A stretch of 64,000 bases of DNA from Casuarius casuarius (lineage: Eukaryota > Chordata > Aves > Casuariiformes > Casuariidae). The position numbers and the translations under genes were made by a program. Positions 45,620 through 56,950 of this stretch are shown piece by piece (within the stretch, counting starts at the first letter, position 1; each line of letters begins with the position of its first letter). The notes under the pieces were generated by a model, which was given only the letters and a program-made list of their open reading frames with translations, made no database searches and was not told the DNA's origin. The stretch spans positions 1,131,685 to 1,195,684 of the forward strand of contig PTFA01000043.1 of the NCBI GenBank assembly GCA_003342895.1. Direction: 5' to 3'.

Positions 45620-45790
45620 GAGAAGCTTTGCAAGTGAGGCACCTAACTAGCATGACTTCTAATCCAACAAAGTTTTTGTCCCTACTTTTGGCACAGACTG
45701 TTTTCAAAAATCAAGATTCAAATGTTAGAGCTGAGATTTCCAAAGACACACAAAGGATTTAGCAGCGCCGGTCCCATTGGCATCCACACN
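45620..45790. mobile_element. Ancient palindromic repeat fragments (GGCACCTAA)
   Basis: GTGAGGCACCTAACTAGC near 45626, then at 45729-45790 CTGAGATTTCCAAAGACAC, AAAGGATTTAGCAGCGCC and GGTCCCATTGGCATCC. These follow the arm pattern of the same family as 11298-11398 (CAGATTTTCAAAGG ... GATTTAGGCGCC ... CCCATTGA). Two decayed fragments, possibly one interrupted copy. Confidence 0.58.
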
Positions 45791-47667
45791 TCCCAGGCAG
45801 TTCGGAAGTCTTATCCTAAATATCAGCCTCAATACACACCGGATTGTCAGCACCGGCCTTTCAAATGTTCACAGCAATTCACTCGAATGTCTCCCTCCAA
45901 GTTACACCAGGAGCACGTGGACGCTGACTGCACTGCAACCGTAGTCTAGCAGAGGAAAGACCAGTAGAAAGGTCTATTAACCCAGAAAATATAACACCTG
46001 ACCCAACTACTTTCTTTACCAACTGTACCCATTTTCCCAGAAAAACTGCATCTTAATAAAAAACTGCCAAAGCATAAAACGCAAGACCCTTCTATTTTGT
46101 CCGTTTTTGTCAAAAACACAACATTATTCTTGGCAAATCCTCCATGCTTCCATTCTCCCTCCCTAATTTCTATTTAGCTGTAATTTAGGACCCTAAATTG
46201 GATCTGAACTCTTTTGAAAAGTTGGCCTTAGTAGTGAGTTGTGAACACCTGAAAACCCACCCTTGAGGCTTTTTAAGAAAAACGTGAGATGCAGGCGGTA
46301 GCCGTGGCAGGACGCGGAGCGGCCAGGCTGGGACGTGGTGCTTCCCCAGGCGTTTGCCGTGCACCTGGGGCTCCCGAGACGGGTCTACCTGCGGATGCAG
46401 GTACCCACTCAAAGTGGAGAGGAGGGATGGAGAGGTTTGCCGAGGCTCAGCGCCACGCTGAGCAAACGCTGGGGTGATTTATGGGAGCACATAGCCAACC
46501 TCCAGCTCTGCCGATTCTCACACTTGCAGCGAAGAGCCGCTTGCTCCCGGCAAAGCAGCTGCCGGGGCCTCAGTGGCTCTTCCCGACCTTTCTCTGGCTC
46601 CAAACTGGAGAGAAATAACATGTTCATCTTGGAAGCAAGAGCCCTCCAGTGAGGCGGAGGAAGCAATGTTTGGTGCATTCATAATATAGATATTATTTGG
46701 CAAACTAGTTAAACAAATTGTTTCCTTTCAGGATCCTAGTGATGTGTGTGGTTGGCAAGGCTTCCTCCCTGCTGCTCGGCCACCTGCTTTCCCTACTGCT
46801 AAGCTAGCTCCATCTCCAGCCTCAGCTGTCTGCTGCGCTGCTCACGGGCCTGCACGAGGCTGCCTTCGTTTCAGATGGCACAGCCGTGCCTGCTGGACGG
46901 CTGCATCCTGCGCGCGGTATGTTCATGGGGCAAGGGAGGATTTCACGCACGTCACGGACCATCGGACACAGAAGCCCTCTGTGCCTGCCGAAGCTCGGGG
47001 AGGGCCCACTCCTCCTGCCGGCAAATGCACCCGTCACACCATTCCCCGCTCCCTGTTGCATCTGCGTGATTATTGCTCCTCCTTGTTTCCAGCGACAACA
47101 ATGATACCTGAAGACCTTTGCGAACACGGCAGCACAAGCCCTCCGCTGAGGATTTGCTGTGCATACACAGCANGACCGTAACAGGCAGGACTGCAACGCG
47201 TGGCCTCTGCTGCTCTGCCTGCAGCGGAGCAGTCCCGCTGCCCTGTCGTCGGGACTTAAATCTCTTACATGATAAAAGCAAGCGCATCTTTGTGCCCTCC
47301 TGTGGCTGGATCACATCATACACATATGGGTGTTGGCATGGCAGCCAGGGTTGGTGGGACTCTCTGCAATTAAGGGAGCAAAGGTTTTTCATTGGAACCA
47401 CTGATATTTCAGGGACACTCCTGGCTGTTTTCTTCTCAGAGGAGCAAAGATCTGAAGAACTGGAGTGGGTGATTTCTGCCATGGAAAGATATGTTGCTCT
47501 CCCCCAAATATTACCTTCAGTTCTCCCAGCTGTGCATCAGACCCTGCATGCTTTTCCACCCTAGTCCTTGGGGAAACAAATGCTCTGATTCAGCTGTGTA
47601 CCTCTGAAAGAGAACTTGTTTTAACCCTCAGGACTTTGGCATCTCCCTTTCTGTCTCTTTTCTTTTC
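45791..47667. other. Non-coding block, no gene recognised
   Basis: 46.29-46.65 kb and 46.75-47.25 kb are GC-rich with scattered CpGs and carry overlapping open frames of 62-176 codons on both strands. The overlap and lack of domains argue against coding. No repeat of known family is seen. Confidence 0.5.
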
Positions 47668-47695
47668 TTTTTTTTTTTTTTTTTTTTTTTTTTTT
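47668..47695 (+). repeat. Poly-T run (28 T)
   Basis: Longest homopolymer in the window, preceded by TTTTCTTTTC. On the minus strand it is A28, as left by retroposition; however, no recognisable retroposed body follows on that strand (toward higher coordinates). Length is probably approximate. Confidence 0.9.
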
Positions 47696-50600
47696 CAAAA
47701 TCAAATTATCAACTCAAATACATTTTGGAAACAAGTCAGATGTGTAGTGTATCCACTGAAAATGGATCAGTACACTGTCCTACCACCCAAATATATCTCA
47801 TCGTACCCCTGGAGGGATTTCTTCCTTCTATGAGCTAGGGAGTAGATCGTATTCTCTGACTTTCTCAGTCCTTATTTCTTCAAGGCTAGCCAAAGGGAGT
47901 CCAGTACTTCCCAGCTCTGGTGGCTTCTGCACTGGACTTGCAACAAATGCATTCATTCTGCTGCCTGCTTATACTGTTTTAAGACAAACCCTCTGCCACC
48001 TTGGAAGAGCAGATTGCCCTTGAAAACTAAGTTAGAGCCAACTGCCCATGGAAATGATTATAGCCATGACGGGAAATCCCTGTAAAGTGTCTCTGGAGTC
48101 TGGAGAAATAAGTAAACTGATTGTAACATTGTACCTACATTGTGTTCTGGCACAGCCGCCATGTAAATTCTTCTGCAACACGATAGGAACAGAGATATCC
48201 AGGAGGAGAAATCCCAGGAGGATTTGTCCTGACCCTGCTGCTGCCCTCCTGACCCACCTTTGTCCTATGGAGAAATTCTGGCAGCCAGTGCTTGAAAAGC
48301 AGCCTTTTATGTGCTTGTTTTCCTCCCCTTTCATTCATCCGCAGTCACCAGCACTGCTTTTTGATCCACCCAGCCAAGAATGTCCATCTTCATTACCCAG
48401 ACTGTTTTCAGCTGAGCAGACCAGAAAGCAAAGCTTACAAACACAAGCTTCGCAGACCGCGAGGCAAGGCACAACACCGGAAAGTTAACAAGCGAGTACC
48501 TTAGGGTGTTTTGCACCTTTTGCAAGTGCCTTTTGCAGTTTCTGAGTCATTCTCCCTGAACCTCGCTGCCTGAAGGGTGTTACATGAGATTTTGTCACAA
48601 GAAGCCTGTGGGAGGGCAGGGAATTAAACCCATGTCTCCCAAATCCAGATCAGCACCACAACCTTTGGCTCATCTTCTCGCCTCACTGCTCTAGCAAAGG
48701 GTACTGTACCTCTATGTATCATACATACCGTATAATGCAGACAAGAAAACATTATACCCAAGGTCAAGAGCATCAGGTGAAAAGAGTGAATATATACAAA
48801 CCCATGTCCTAAATATCTACTCTACACCCTCCACAGGTTTGCAAATAGCACTACTTAGCAGCAGAAATTAAATCCATGGCCTTGCTACTGCTGCTGTTCT
48901 ACGAACCTCAGAGTGTAACACATCTCACATCACCGCCCATGCTAGGAAGGATGTGTTAGCTCTCTGAATATCCCTGATTAACAGAGCTTTATCCCAGCAT
49001 TTTCTGTCATCTACATATGCACTGCAACAAGGCTTGTGTAGACTAGTAATACCTTGTACTGATCCAGCAGCAGTTTCAGTAATTACTAATTCAAGTGGAT
49101 CTGCTGCCCGGCAGCACTGCCAAAGTGTGCGGAGACCACCAGGAATCCCTCTGGTTTAAGTTACAGCTGGATCAGGAGCTAGATTCTACACTGCATCTCA
49201 CAGCCCCCCCCGGGATGCACCCGGACCTCGCGGAGCCCAGGAGGTTTTACGGGAGCCTTGGGAACTGCTTGAACATACAGCAGTTTCTGTAATCCCCTGG
49301 TGCAGAGGGGCTGTTGCAAGGCAGAATCGGGGCCCTCCACCCTGCCAAAAAAATAAAGTCTGTTCTGGATACCGATTCCTCTTTGAATGACGGCTGCAAA
49401 ATTATGCCACAAGACGGTGAGCAGTGTCATGGGGTGCTACTGGTCCTTTCTACCTAGGCACCATCCCTGCTGAGCCTCTCCTTTCCGTGAACGCTAACCT
49501 AATTCTTAAACAGAAAAACACGCTGTCGCTTTACAACGCAGGCAATTCTGCGTAACAGAGATAAAACCCAGGCTCCTTTTTCATGCATGGGAAATCCTTA
49601 AACAGAGGTAAAGCCATAGGATGCTAATCTGAAACACCAACTCTGATTTTAAAAATAGTCACCCAGCAAGAGACCAGGCACAGCACAGCCGAGCAGGACA
49701 GCTTGCTGCTCTGCCTGCCGGCGTCGGCTTCTGCTCCTCTTCCCTCCGTGCCGCTGGCCCTGCAGGCTGCCCTGCCGGGGAGCTGCTTTCCAGCTCCGCA
49801 GTGAAGGGTTGTTCCTCACCAACGCATGGAGTTTACAAGTGAATATTGCCATTGAAACATCCTTCTTTCTGGAGCTTTGGATGCCTCAGCACCAAGTAGG
49901 CACCACAAGCATTAATCACTGTGTGGGGGAGAATTTCTGGGTTTGAGCCAGCGAGTCAGTGCAAGTAGGACTCAGTTTGAAGAGAAAGCATCTGAAATAG
50001 CCAGATAAATCACCTGAGGACCAGGGAGTCCAGCCTTGAAGATCCTGTTGTTTCCGATGGTGGCTGCTCCTGGATTTAGTGGTTGTTTCTAACATCTTAC
50101 CTTTGGGTTTCCCAAAAAGAAACATCACTCTCTCTCTTCAGATTAGAAATCGATGGTGTTTCTGAAGGGTTGTGGCCCTCGTGCTTTGGAGCCAGATGAG
50201 AAAAGGGAGTTGTGTGTGGCACAGATGTGTATCCGTGTGTCTGAGGTCGATGTCCCTGCCTGGCCTCGCTAGCTCACGGGTTCCCGTGTTGCTGCGGGAG
50301 CGGGCAGGTCCCGGGGAGAACAAGGGGGAGAGGATGAAGAGCCAAGAGGAGACTCTCTGCAGTCATGCGGGTGAAAAAGGCTGGAGAGATGCCAAGAGCC
50401 CACGGGCTCCTCTTCCAAAAAGCTGCAGAGCAGAATGCCGAGTTCATGGCAAGTCCTGCCCCACCAGCACTGCTTTACAGTAACGCAAAGACAGAAAGCN
50501 GAAGAAAATAGAAACCTTTGACAAAGTCATGCTGGAGAAGTCCTGAGAGAACTGACAGGGTTTTCGGAAGGCCTTAGCATCTGTCTGATTCTCTCCCACC

Positions 50601-52629
50601 TGAAATCAATGGGCGTCTTACTGTTGACCCTGACAGGAGCAGTGATACAAAAAATCAAGGGAGAGACTCCGTGCTGGTCGCAGCCTGTCTCTGAGCCATG
50701 CTGGTCCTAATCCACTTTGCACAGCCCCACGTGTTTAGTGGCCTGCAGGGATTTCCCTCTCTTGCTGCTAGAAGCGTGGCGTGCATTCCCGACAGCGCTG
50801 CTCTCTGAAATCCTTCTGCTGCCCTGCACTGTATCACGCGCCTGTAATACTGAGCAACAACCTCTGCACCAGGCTCCGTTACCGAATCGAGAAATTCTCC
50901 TGCATGCAGGATCAGAGCTTGACTGCCCTCCTTTACACTGCTGCCGCTCCTTCCTTCCTGCCCTGCCTGCTTTGAAAAATCACTTCCATGCTAAGCACCG
51001 TGCATGAGAGAATTCTTTTTTTCTTCAAAGTGCATTAACTGTCCTTCTGCGAGCGAGCTACCTCCAGATTCCTTCCTTTCAGTTGGCTTCTCTCTGCAAC
51101 ACTCCTGGTGCCCAGTGCTGGCATTTGGTACCAGCAAGAACGAAACAGAACAAAACAAGCCGAGGGAGGAGCATTTACTTCACTTAGCGTAAGTCTGAGG
51201 CTTCTGAGAGTTCAACNCATTTTAACATTAAGGCCATCGGATAACTGTAACGGTTGATATTCACCTCCTTTTGCGCTAAAAAGTCTGTCGTGCAGTGTGA
51301 GAGACAAGGGTTTGAGTTCCAGAGACAAAATATCAAGCTGTCCCTTGCTTTCACTATTGCCCTGAGAAATCCTCATCTCCAGGCATAGCGTTGGGTTGAG
51401 ATAGAGGAGAAACGCACCCTTGGTGGGCAGGAGAACTGGGCATCCTCAGCCCTGGAATGGCACATGGCTCCCGACACTTGGCACATGGCACGACTTGCCC
51501 TAGGCTTTTTGGAAAAGTCTGGTTTGAGGAACACAGGGGCATCGTGCACTGAGATCTACAACTGGATCTATGCTCTGCGTGTTCAAGAATGGTAGGGGTT
51601 GTCTCCCTTCTCTTCTAAAGCTGATGCGAACCACGATGGTCCCATGACTGCAGTGCTGACATTTCTGAAGTCGTCTTCTCCCAGGGGAGATGTTCTGGCC
51701 TGAGCTGTACTGACAGGACTTCCCAGCCCACGTCCTGGGAAGATTTCTGATCGAATTTAGTTGGCCAAGGATCAGGATTAGGAGCTCAACCCATGAAAGA
51801 TAGATTTGAGTTCAACAGAGAGAACTTGTGCTTTCTACTGTTGTGGACAGTTCATGCGGGCTTGCCTTGGAGGGCAGCAAGCAACTGCTATTTATGTCTC
51901 TTTAAAAAAAGACATCAGCATCACTCAGAAAACTTAGGGTTCATTTAGCCTAGTTAAAATTACTCTGTTATGTTCTACTGCAATCATCTGAAACAAAGGA
52001 GTTCATCAACAGTTTAATTCTTCAGGTCTCTACATCACGGTGTCTGGGAACGGGAATAAGCCAGTAGGTTTTGTTTAAACACCAAAAGAGTGTCAGAAAA
52101 GATTAAGCAAATGCTTTGTGAATTCCTACAGAGGAAAATGCTCACGGATGCAAGTGTCAGCTGAGTTGATGCTGTTTGCCACTATAACAAATGAACAATG
52201 GCACCTAGCTGTGCCCTGAACTTGCCATAGTCAAAACTGAACTGCTGCAGCAATGACGGGGTAGTCTCATGTGCCTCCACACGGCAGACTGCAAAGCAGC
52301 AAGCACAGAGGATAAGTGATTTCAGGGTAAAAGCAGACTTGTGCAGGCNTGAGCTCTACCCATGTTTTGGCTGTTTTTCAACTGTAGCATGAGAGGATTC
52401 TCTGAGGTGGCAATAAATGTTGCTTAATAGCACAAGTGGCAATGAACCAAAAGCCTGGATCTGACAGTCAATGGACTAGGGAACTTCTACGAGCTACTCT
52501 GAGGTGACCATTTAACACAGTGCCAAGTGGTTGTTTCCAAGATATGACACCCCAGACTCAGAGACGCACATGAGTTTCCTTGCTGAACAAACTTACCTCT
52601 TTCCTTCAGATGCCACAAAATTCCCGCAC
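47696..52629. other. Non-coding block, mostly unique sequence
   Basis: Besides the MIR-like piece at 48600-48690, a second weak SINE-like scrap may lie at 48860-48900 (AGAAATTAAATCCATGGCC). 49.1-49.3 and 50.17-50.5 kb are GC-richer. Open frames reach 146 codons (48048-48488) without any domain. Nothing regulatory stands out. Confidence 0.55.
48600..48690 (-). mobile_element. MIR-like SINE fragment
   Basis: GCAGGGAATTAAACCCATGT, CTCCCAAATCCAGATCAGC and ACCACAACCTTTGGCTCATC follow the reverse complement of the MIR tRNA-related head (known: GCAGGGAATTGAACCCAGGTCTCC ... CAGTGCCCTAACCACTGGACCATC). About 90 bp, decayed. Confidence 0.72.
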
Positions 52630-52770
52630 TGTCACTCACACCCATCTTGAATACCATGTGCCACTGTCACCTTCCCATTTCCAAAAAGGAGATAACAGAA
52701 CTGGGAAAAGCACCAAGAAAGGCTACAAGGATGCTCTAAGGTAGAGATCAGCTTTACAGAAGAAGCATGA
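52630..52770 (+). mobile_element. CR1/L3-type LINE fossil, mid ORF2
   Basis: From 52646 the plus strand reads L-E-Y-x-V, and after a frame change K-K-E-I-T-E-L-G-K and A-T-R-M. This matches the conserved CR1/L3 block H-L-E-Y-C-V-Q-F-W ... K-K-D-I-A-E-L-E-K-V-Q-R-R-A-T-R-M that follows the reverse-transcriptase palm. The nucleotide words CTTGAATACC, AAAAAGGAGATAACAGAACT and GGCTACAAGGATG agree. At least one frameshift; dead and old. Confidence 0.85.
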
Positions 52771-53999
52771 TCAAGGACACAAACTCCAAGATGCAGATAC
52801 AAACTCCAGCTCAGGATGTTCTCAAACCCCCACGTCCTGCACTCTGGGAGGAGGCATTTGGAAAGCATTGCTCTGTATGTGCTCTTTTTGTACACTTTTC
52901 CTTTAAGCAACAAGATCCTGGCTGACTTTTAGCCTAAACTAAATGCAGTCACTCATATGGTGTTAGATACCACAGTTTGTGTGGTGGTGATCTGCCATCC
53001 CTACGCAGTGAAAGATAGACATCTCCTTCCCTTAATGACCATACCACTAAGTCACTTTTCTGATATTCGTGCAATGAGTGGATATATTTCAGCCCAGTTC
53101 CTAGTACCTAGGGACCACATCCTTAAAAGCACCTAACCGAAATGAGAATTAGGCACCCAGCCACCTCTCAGGACTTGGGTCGAGTCGTTTCTGCACACTG
53201 CTGAAAGCTCCATCACGTTCAGGCTGCAGCACAGCCAGACGCGTGGTGTCACCGGGCCAGAGCTGAGGCCTTTCTTCAGAGCTTGCCAGGTTATATTCCA
53301 TTCAGAGAACAAAATGGGGCATTTCAGATTTTAATTTCTCACTTTACATGTAAATTAAATGTTGTATATTGTCACAAGTGAATTCAGCCAGTATTTATAA
53401 CAATGAAAATCTGCTGTCTGGATTTCCAAACAAAAATTCCCTGCGTTGCTCATGCTTCCCTGCAGGAACTGCTTCATTTCAGCTTTTGTATGTTCACTCT
53501 TTGAGAATGACTACAAGCGTTGGAGGGGGGAAAAGAAGGGCTGAGAAAAAACAAGAATGAGAAATTATTGCTAGGATTACTCAGTAGGATGGCTGGATGA
53601 CATTTTGGGTCTGTTTCACCAGTGCTTAAAATTAAGCATATGCTTAAGTGTTTTGTTGACCTGAAACCAGAATACTCAAAACTGCATCTGATTAGTCACT
53701 CCAGACCCACCCCAAAGCCCATGAAAATGACCATAAAACTTTCCAATGCTCAAATATGATAAAGCACCCCAAATGTCACTAGTGCACAGCTGAGACCACC
53801 TGGTGCAACCTCAGCCCTCCCTAAACAAGGAGAACGATTACGTTTACTCCTCGGGAACCCAGGAGATGAAAAGTTAAGTGTGCTGCCATTTTCTTTCAAG
53901 AGCAAAAGAACTGGGAAAAATAAGACAACCATCAGGAAACAAGGCCTTTCAGGAACCTAGAGAGTCAATATTCCTGCCTTGCTTTTCTGCTGTGTCCCA
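52771..53999. other. Non-coding stretch with an old repeat at 53.1 kb
   Basis: Holds the palindromic-family fragment at 53115-53185. At 53320-53395 there is an AT-rich unique piece (CAGATTTTAATTTCTC, ACATGTAAATTAAATG). No coding evidence. Confidence 0.55.
53115..53185. mobile_element. Ancient palindromic repeat fragment
   Basis: CCTTAAAAGCACCTAACCGA, AATGAGAATTAGGCACCCAG and CTCAGGACTTGGGTC match the pattern TTAGGCACCTAACTCCCATT, AATGGGAGTTAGGCACCTAA, TGAGGATCTGGGCC. Both arms of the palindrome are present here (AGCACCTAA and TTAGGCACC), which makes the inverted layout visible within one copy. Confidence 0.65.
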
Positions 54000-54330
54000 G
54001 GGTTTCATTATTATTATGTGGGCTATAAGCCACTTGGAAAGCTCAGCATATAAAGCAGCCGTGAATTACAATACGCGGAGATTGACTGGGTTGTAACCGG
54101 TAATGTATTACTTATTTTTTATTTTAATTGCAAGCAGTCTCCGAAACATTATAGCGCATATAGTGCTAGACACAGCAGAAGTAATTAAAACGAGAGGGCC
54201 ACATGCAGGCGACAGTAAAACACCAAATGTAGGTAGCTTAGGAAAAATGTCATTGATTCAGCATCAGAGAGGCCGGGAGGAAAAGGGGCGGGATTGAAAT
54301 GATCAGCAACAGATCATATTCGAAACGCAG
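54000..54330. promoter_or_regulatory. CNE-like stretch with GRHL-type word
   Basis: Seen: GGAAAGCTCAGCATATAAAG, GTGAATTACAATACGCGG, AGATTGACTGGG, AACCGGT at 54095-54101 (grainyhead-type core), GTAATGTATTACTTATTTTT, TTTTAATTGCAAGCAG, GAAGTAATTAAAACG and GTCATTGATTCAGC. CpGs are retained inside AT-rich DNA. Good enhancer candidate, inferred from word content. Confidence 0.45.
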
Positions 54331-56679
54331 CAGCAAACACTACAACTGTTTAAAGCAAAACAGCAGAGGGATGTAGAGCTGCAGACGTTTCAAACAGGGA
54401 GAGCGTCGCCAGCTTCTCAAGGTGGTTTTGAAGAAACAAGCCGAGTCTGAGCGAGCTGCTCTTCTCCCATCTCTGCGAGGAAGAATCTGGGTCACGATTT
54501 CTCCCATAGGAAAAATGGAACGTTTTCATGCTACATTAAAAATAGTAATAATTAACTACGGGAGGTAGGAAAGAAAAAGCCCACGCCTGTTCATCTGAGG
54601 TGGAGGTAAAGTGATACAAACACAATCTGAATCAAAACAAGGCCATCGAGCTTGTTGAAGGTAAGCGAGGAGCCTTTGTTTTGCTCAGCTTGCTCGTCCA
54701 ACGCCGCCTCCAAGACAGAAATGGTGTGAAAATCACTTCAAAGCAGTATCGTGTCGCCGTTCCCACATGCCCTAACTGAGTGTCACCCTGAGCCATGCGA
54801 AATGGCATTGACCATTCGGCACGTAATTGGCTGCAGCAAAGGTTAATGATCATTTCTACCTTTAAATAGTTCATGAAGATGTTTGATGCCTTCTAACAAG
54901 GCAGACAGTGGAACTTGCTGCTTTTTCCCCACTCTCTTGAATATCATTGATCCTTTTTCTTGAAATGATTATCCGCAGGCAACCTATAAATCTTACTTAC
55001 TCTGGCTCAAAAATGCCGTACGATATAATGAACTGTTATGAGGGCAAAGACAGTGGACAGGGTCACCTCTTCTGAGCTAGTAGTGTATGTGCTCAGGTTG
55101 TGTGTTTGGGCCTGCACAGTTTTATATATGTCTCAGAGAGGCAAAGAAAGAAAGAGAAACCTTAAGGCAGATTAAGTAATTAAAGAGCAGACAACAGTTT
55201 TAAGTATACCACCACAAAGCAGCTCTAAACACTGCTAAATATAACGGGCTTGATAGCAATCTTGAGTATAACATCATGCATTACCCTTTAACTTGGAAAA
55301 TCACCTGCTTCAAATGTATCTGCAAGGACAATTCCTTCCCTATTGCTTCACTTACAAGGAGCATCCTACAGGCCTTGAACGGAGATCAAGGACTGAATTT
55401 GTAGAGATTAAATTTGCAAATGTCCAAAGCAGTAAGACTTTCACCCAAGCCCCAAATCAAAATGCTCAAGGCTTGAGAATTTTACATCGAGGGATTTTTA
55501 CAGATCGAAGGGTCTGTAAGGTCCGGTGTGAGACAAACCAAAGAACCTCAGCCAAGCACTGTGCACCCATGACCTCAGCTTGACTTTGAGTGTGAAAGCG
55601 CAGAAAGTTGTCATCATCTTTGGCAGGGCATCCACTATCTCTCTAGGTAAGTAGTTTCAGGGGCTTGAATGTGTTTCATTTCTTTTTCCAACCACTGAAT
55701 ATCTTCACACATTTTTTTTTCTGGTGGACAAAAAGGCTGTTTCTTTCTGGGTATCTGGGAATAGCTGGTCACTAAGTCATTTTTTCCCAAAGTAAATATT
55801 GCTTATTTTTCCTACATCTGGAGGACTTATAAGAACCCCTGGCAAGATTTCTATTTCACAAATTCTTGACCTCCAAACTCAAGCCAGGTTTGCCCTCACT
55901 GCCAGGTCCAAGACCTAAACTAGCTACGTATTTAGCCCTTTTCTCCACAAGCATCTGAGTTAGAATGAAATCCAGAGTAATATTTCACAGGTACCATTGG
56001 TCAGTAGAAATCACTCTTTTTTTATGTCGTTTTCTAGCTAGAATTATCCAAGATTATAGAAGGTGATGGAGACAGAAAAGAGAACTGATACTCCAATTTT
56101 GCTATTACCAAAACCCATCCTCTGTCCTGTTGTAAATATATACCAATGGCCAGCAGCTAATAGGGTAAAATAAAACAGTAATGAGCAATACCTGAGAGGA
56201 ATCAGGGGTGGAAAAGACGAACTGGATAAACCCAGACAAAATATTGAGAATGTTAATAACTTGGGAAAGGAGATAAAAAGGGTACTGCAGGCTCAGCCTT
56301 TTTTCTGTAACTCATTAAGAGAGAAAGAAAGTGAATGGGGCAGAGCCAACGAACCTGCGGATGAGTCACTGATGAGAGAGCCAAGGGAGGTGGAGGCAAT
56401 GGGAAGATGAGTGGTTAAAGCTGGTGTTTCTACTCTCCACACCTCTGAGAGCAGGACGAGCAGTTCATTTAGGTCTCAGAGCTTCGTGGGTGTTAGGTAG
56501 ACCAGAAGGTGGGCAGTGATTTACCTGTGCTGTCTGGCAGCCTTGGGATGGTCATACTGCAACGCCGCGAGCTGCGGCAAGCCCCTGCAGTGCTCCCCTG
56601 CCCCTGACCGCATTAGAATCCTTGCCCGATGCTAGCTGAGGAGCAGAGCCGGAGAGCTGCCCTTCCTCCTCCTCCTGGC
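54331..56679. other. Non-coding block with a CNE-like patch at 54.8 kb
   Basis: 54780-55000 holds GCGAAATGGCATTGACC, GCACGTAATTGGCTGCAGC, AAAGGTTAATGATCATTTC, CTTTAAATAGTTCATG and GAAATGATTATCCGC, resembling a conserved element. GAAGGTAAGC at 54657-54666 looks like a splice donor, but no matching exon is seen. 55.0-56.68 kb is unique with no clear structure. Confidence 0.5.
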
Positions 56680-56950
56680 AACACTTTGGCATGATCAGAC
56701 AGAGTTAATCAGGAAAGATGTTTGTCCACGTCATTATTTTTAATGGGCCCAAAAAGGAAAAAAATACTGGCAGTTCGTAAACCCCAGACAGTGAACACAA
56801 ATATAAATCTCCCTAGGCAAACCTGTGTAAAGTCCTGATGCACTTTACAAGCTGTAAACTCTGCTTTTATTAGCCATTTATGGGCCACTTTTCACAATGC
56901 GGCTTTAATATTAAACAATAAAGCTCACAATGCACTTACAAAGAAAAATA
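56680..56950. promoter_or_regulatory. CNE-like stretch, 270 bp
   Basis: Seen: CGTCATTATTTTTAATGGGC, ACAAATATAAATCTCCC, CTGCTTTTATTAGCC, ATTTATGGGCC, GCGGCTTTAATATTAAAC and AACAATAAAGCTCAC. TTTATTAGC and TTTATGGGC are HOX/CDX-like, AACAATAAAG is SOX-like. No repeat resemblance. Among the strongest-looking regulatory patches, but conservation is unseen. Confidence 0.45.

Noticed and set aside
47668..47695. A28 on the minus strand as tail of a processed pseudogene
   Set aside because: The sequence to its right shows no recognisable gene body in minus orientation and no target-site duplication was seen.
54657..54666. Good splice donor word GAAGGTAAGC
   Set aside because: No upstream acceptor with an open, protein-like exon. 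Such words occur often by chance.
55390..55440. AGATTAAATTTGCAAATGTCC as a CR1 reverse-transcriptase piece
   Set aside because: Only about 20 bases resemble the CR1 word for K-F-A-D; the flanks do not continue the family in any frame.
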